NCBI GenBank assembly: GCA_016873525.1
Contig: VGXD01000110.1
Span: 1-6,807 of the forward strand
DNA from: Nitrospira sp.
GTDB taxonomy: Bacteria; Nitrospirota; Nitrospiria; Nitrospirales; Nitrospiraceae
Direction of reading: 5' to 3'
Length of the DNA stretch: 6,807 nt
Shown here: piece after piece, positions 5,899 to 6,807 of the stretch
How positions within the stretch are numbered: position 1 is the first letter of the stretch
Layout of the letters: the number at the start of each line of letters is the position of its first letter
The notes under the pieces: model-generated
Told to the model about the DNA's origin: nothing
The model's input: only the letters and a program-made list of their open reading frames with translations
Database searches by the model: none
Made by a program: the position numbers and the translations under genes

Positions 5899-6696
5899 GT
5901 GACCAGTCGATTGCCGTTTCTCCGCCTGAGACCGACCTGGAGCCAAGTGCTCATCAGCCTGCTGATCGCGGGACTGGGCTGGCTGGGCGCTCATGCTCTC
6001 AGCCGGGTGGATCAGGACCTCCGCATCATGTACACGGAGTACACGCTGGCCGCCACAGACCTGGCCCACATTTCAGCCGACGTCATCCGTTTCCGCACCA
6101 CGGTCATTCGATCGCTGGAAGCCTCTTCCAAGAAGGACTTCGACCGCATCACCGCGTCCCTGCCGGATCAGCGCGCCCGCATTCAGCACGCCGTCGATCG
6201 GTACGCCTCGGCCAGTTTGCGCGTGTCGCGCAGCGGTCGCAGCGAACCCCAAGACATCAAGGCGGTCCAGGAAAGCCTGGACGCCTACTTCGCCGCAGCC
6301 AGCCGCACCATGCTGCTCATGAGCCAGGTCTGGAACGCCCCATCTCCCCATGAAGCCGCAGACCTCCGGACCAAGGCAGAGCTGCAGGCCGCCGACAATG
6401 CCGGGCCCAAATTGGTCCAGGTCAGCCTCGCTTTAGACCGGCTTCTCGAAACCGTCGCCGATGTCGCCAAGGACATGCGGGACGAAGGAACCAGGACCAT
6501 TCGCCAGACCAGCACCAGCCTGATCGTCGGCAGCGTGCTCATCGCATTCCTGAACTTGCTGTTCCCCCGCCGTCCTGGTTCGGCGGACCGCTCGGAAGAA
6601 ACCCCGCCGGCCCCCGCGCTCCCAACGGAACCGCGCGAAGCCCCGCCCTTCGACATCCCTGTGGAAAACGCCGACCCTCTGCTCCGCCGGGAATAA
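5899..6696 (+). CDS. Two-TM membrane protein with a four-helix-bundle (4HB/MCP-like) periplasmic sensor domain and no output domain
   Basis: The protein has 265 residues. A short basic N-terminus is followed by TM1 (about 15-34, VLISLLIAGLGWLGAHAL), a roughly 170-residue charged, helical periplasmic region (35-205), TM2 (about 206-222, SLIVGSVLIAFLNLLF), then Arg-Arg-Pro and a Pro/Glu-rich cytoplasmic tail of about 40 residues. The periplasmic part (YTEYTLAATDLAHISADVIR at 45-64, later LDAYFAAASRTML) has the helix periodicity and tone of ligand-binding four-helix bundles of chemoreceptors and histidine kinases. No HAMP, kinase, cyclase or methyl-accepting domain follows TM2. The start is GTG 5899, preceded by AGAGG (5890-5894) with a short 4-nt spacer. 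The frame is open further upstream into the ABC-like gene but without a better start. It is the last gene of the apparent operon and may be a sensor or accessory subunit of the exporter. I do not recognise a named family, and the 4HB assignment is by pattern only. Confidence 0.72.
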   Translation: MTSRLPFLRLRPTWSQVLISLLIAGLGWLGAHALSRVDQDLRIMYTEYTLAATDLAHISADVIRFRTTVIRSLEASSKKDFDRITASLPDQRARIQHAVDRYASASLRVSRSGRSEPQDIKAVQESLDAYFAAASRTMLLMSQVWNAPSPHEAADLRTKAELQAADNAGPKLVQVSLALDRLLETVADVAKDMRDEGTRTIRQTSTSLIVGSVLIAFLNLLFPRRPGSADRSEETPPAPALPTEPREAPPFDIPVENADPLLRRE

Positions 6697-6746
6697 CGCC
6701 GTCCCGCCAGCCCATCGGCAGCGGCACGACAGGCCACACGGCGCCC

Positions 6747-6775
6747 CTGAGAGACTTTGATCGACGCGTTAGAAT
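6747..6775 (+). promoter_or_regulatory. Possible sigma70-type promoter for a gene beyond the right edge
   Basis: CTGAGA (6747-6752) and TAGAAT (6770-6775) are separated by 17 nt; the -10 matches five and the -35 four of six consensus bases. The predicted start is near 6782, where an ATG begins an open but only 8-codon stretch cut by the window end. The rest of the 111-bp tail (6697-6807) holds no gene I can support. A CGCCGT/ACGGCG inverted repeat (6697-6702 and 6738-6743) has a 35-nt loop and no U-tract, so it is not called as a terminator. Confidence 0.35.
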
Positions 6776-6807
6776 TTGGGGATGGCAGGGAGCGCGACGC
6801 GACCGTC

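Noticed and set aside
6697..6743. Inverted repeat CGCCGT...ACGGCG after the last gene as a terminator
   Set aside because: The loop is 35 nt, the stem only 6 bp and no T-tract follows, so it does not meet the pattern of an intrinsic terminator.
1..6807. CRISPR arrays, tRNA or rRNA genes, insertion sequences, attachment sites
   Set aside because: No regularly spaced repeats, cloverleaf-like segments, transposase motifs or terminal inverted repeats were seen by eye in the intergenic stretches, all of which are shorter than 200 bp.

Overview
The window is GC-rich, densely coding DNA from a Gram-negative bacterium. It carries an outer-membrane channel of the TolC type, a periplasmic adaptor and sigma70-like promoters. 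The mix of a class I purE/purK pair and an HlyD/TolC/ABC-exporter cluster would suit a Nitrospirota-like or proteobacterial genome. That is an impression only; nothing here is diagnostic of a taxon.

Left part, minus strand (1-931): a purE-purK operon of de novo purine synthesis. purE is complete and purK runs off the left edge. The genes are 2 nt apart. purE has a strong Shine-Dalgarno, a plausible promoter at 995-1024, and a perfect GC hairpin in its presumed leader.

Centre and right, plus strand (1057-6696): a divergent promoter with near-consensus elements (TTGACC, 17 nt, TATGAT) starts what looks like a four-gene operon. The genes are an HlyD-type membrane fusion protein (1123-2559), a TolC-family outer-membrane channel (2594-4108), an ABC exporter-like membrane protein whose ATPase domain has lost nearly all catalytic motifs (4157-5833), and a two-TM protein with a predicted helical periplasmic domain resembling a four-helix-bundle chemoreceptor sensor but no signalling output domain (5899-6696). 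Gaps are 34, 48 and 65 nt and no convincing terminator lies between them. A possible new promoter lies at the right edge (6747-6775).

Together the plus-strand genes look like a type I secretion or tripartite efflux complex spanning both membranes. The inner-membrane 'engine' is the surprise. Its transmembrane half looks normal and its reading frame is intact. Its nucleotide-binding half keeps the A-loop Tyr, the P-loop Lys and the Walker B Asp, but lacks the catalytic Glu, the H-switch His, the Q-loop Gln, the D-loop Asp and a normal LSGGQ signature. Either this is a pseudo-ATPase subunit that pairs with an active ABC protein encoded elsewhere, or the complex works by nucleotide binding or another energy source. 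The sensor-like fourth gene may be an accessory subunit. These functional proposals are inference. The sequence directly shows the gene order, the motif losses and the intact frames.
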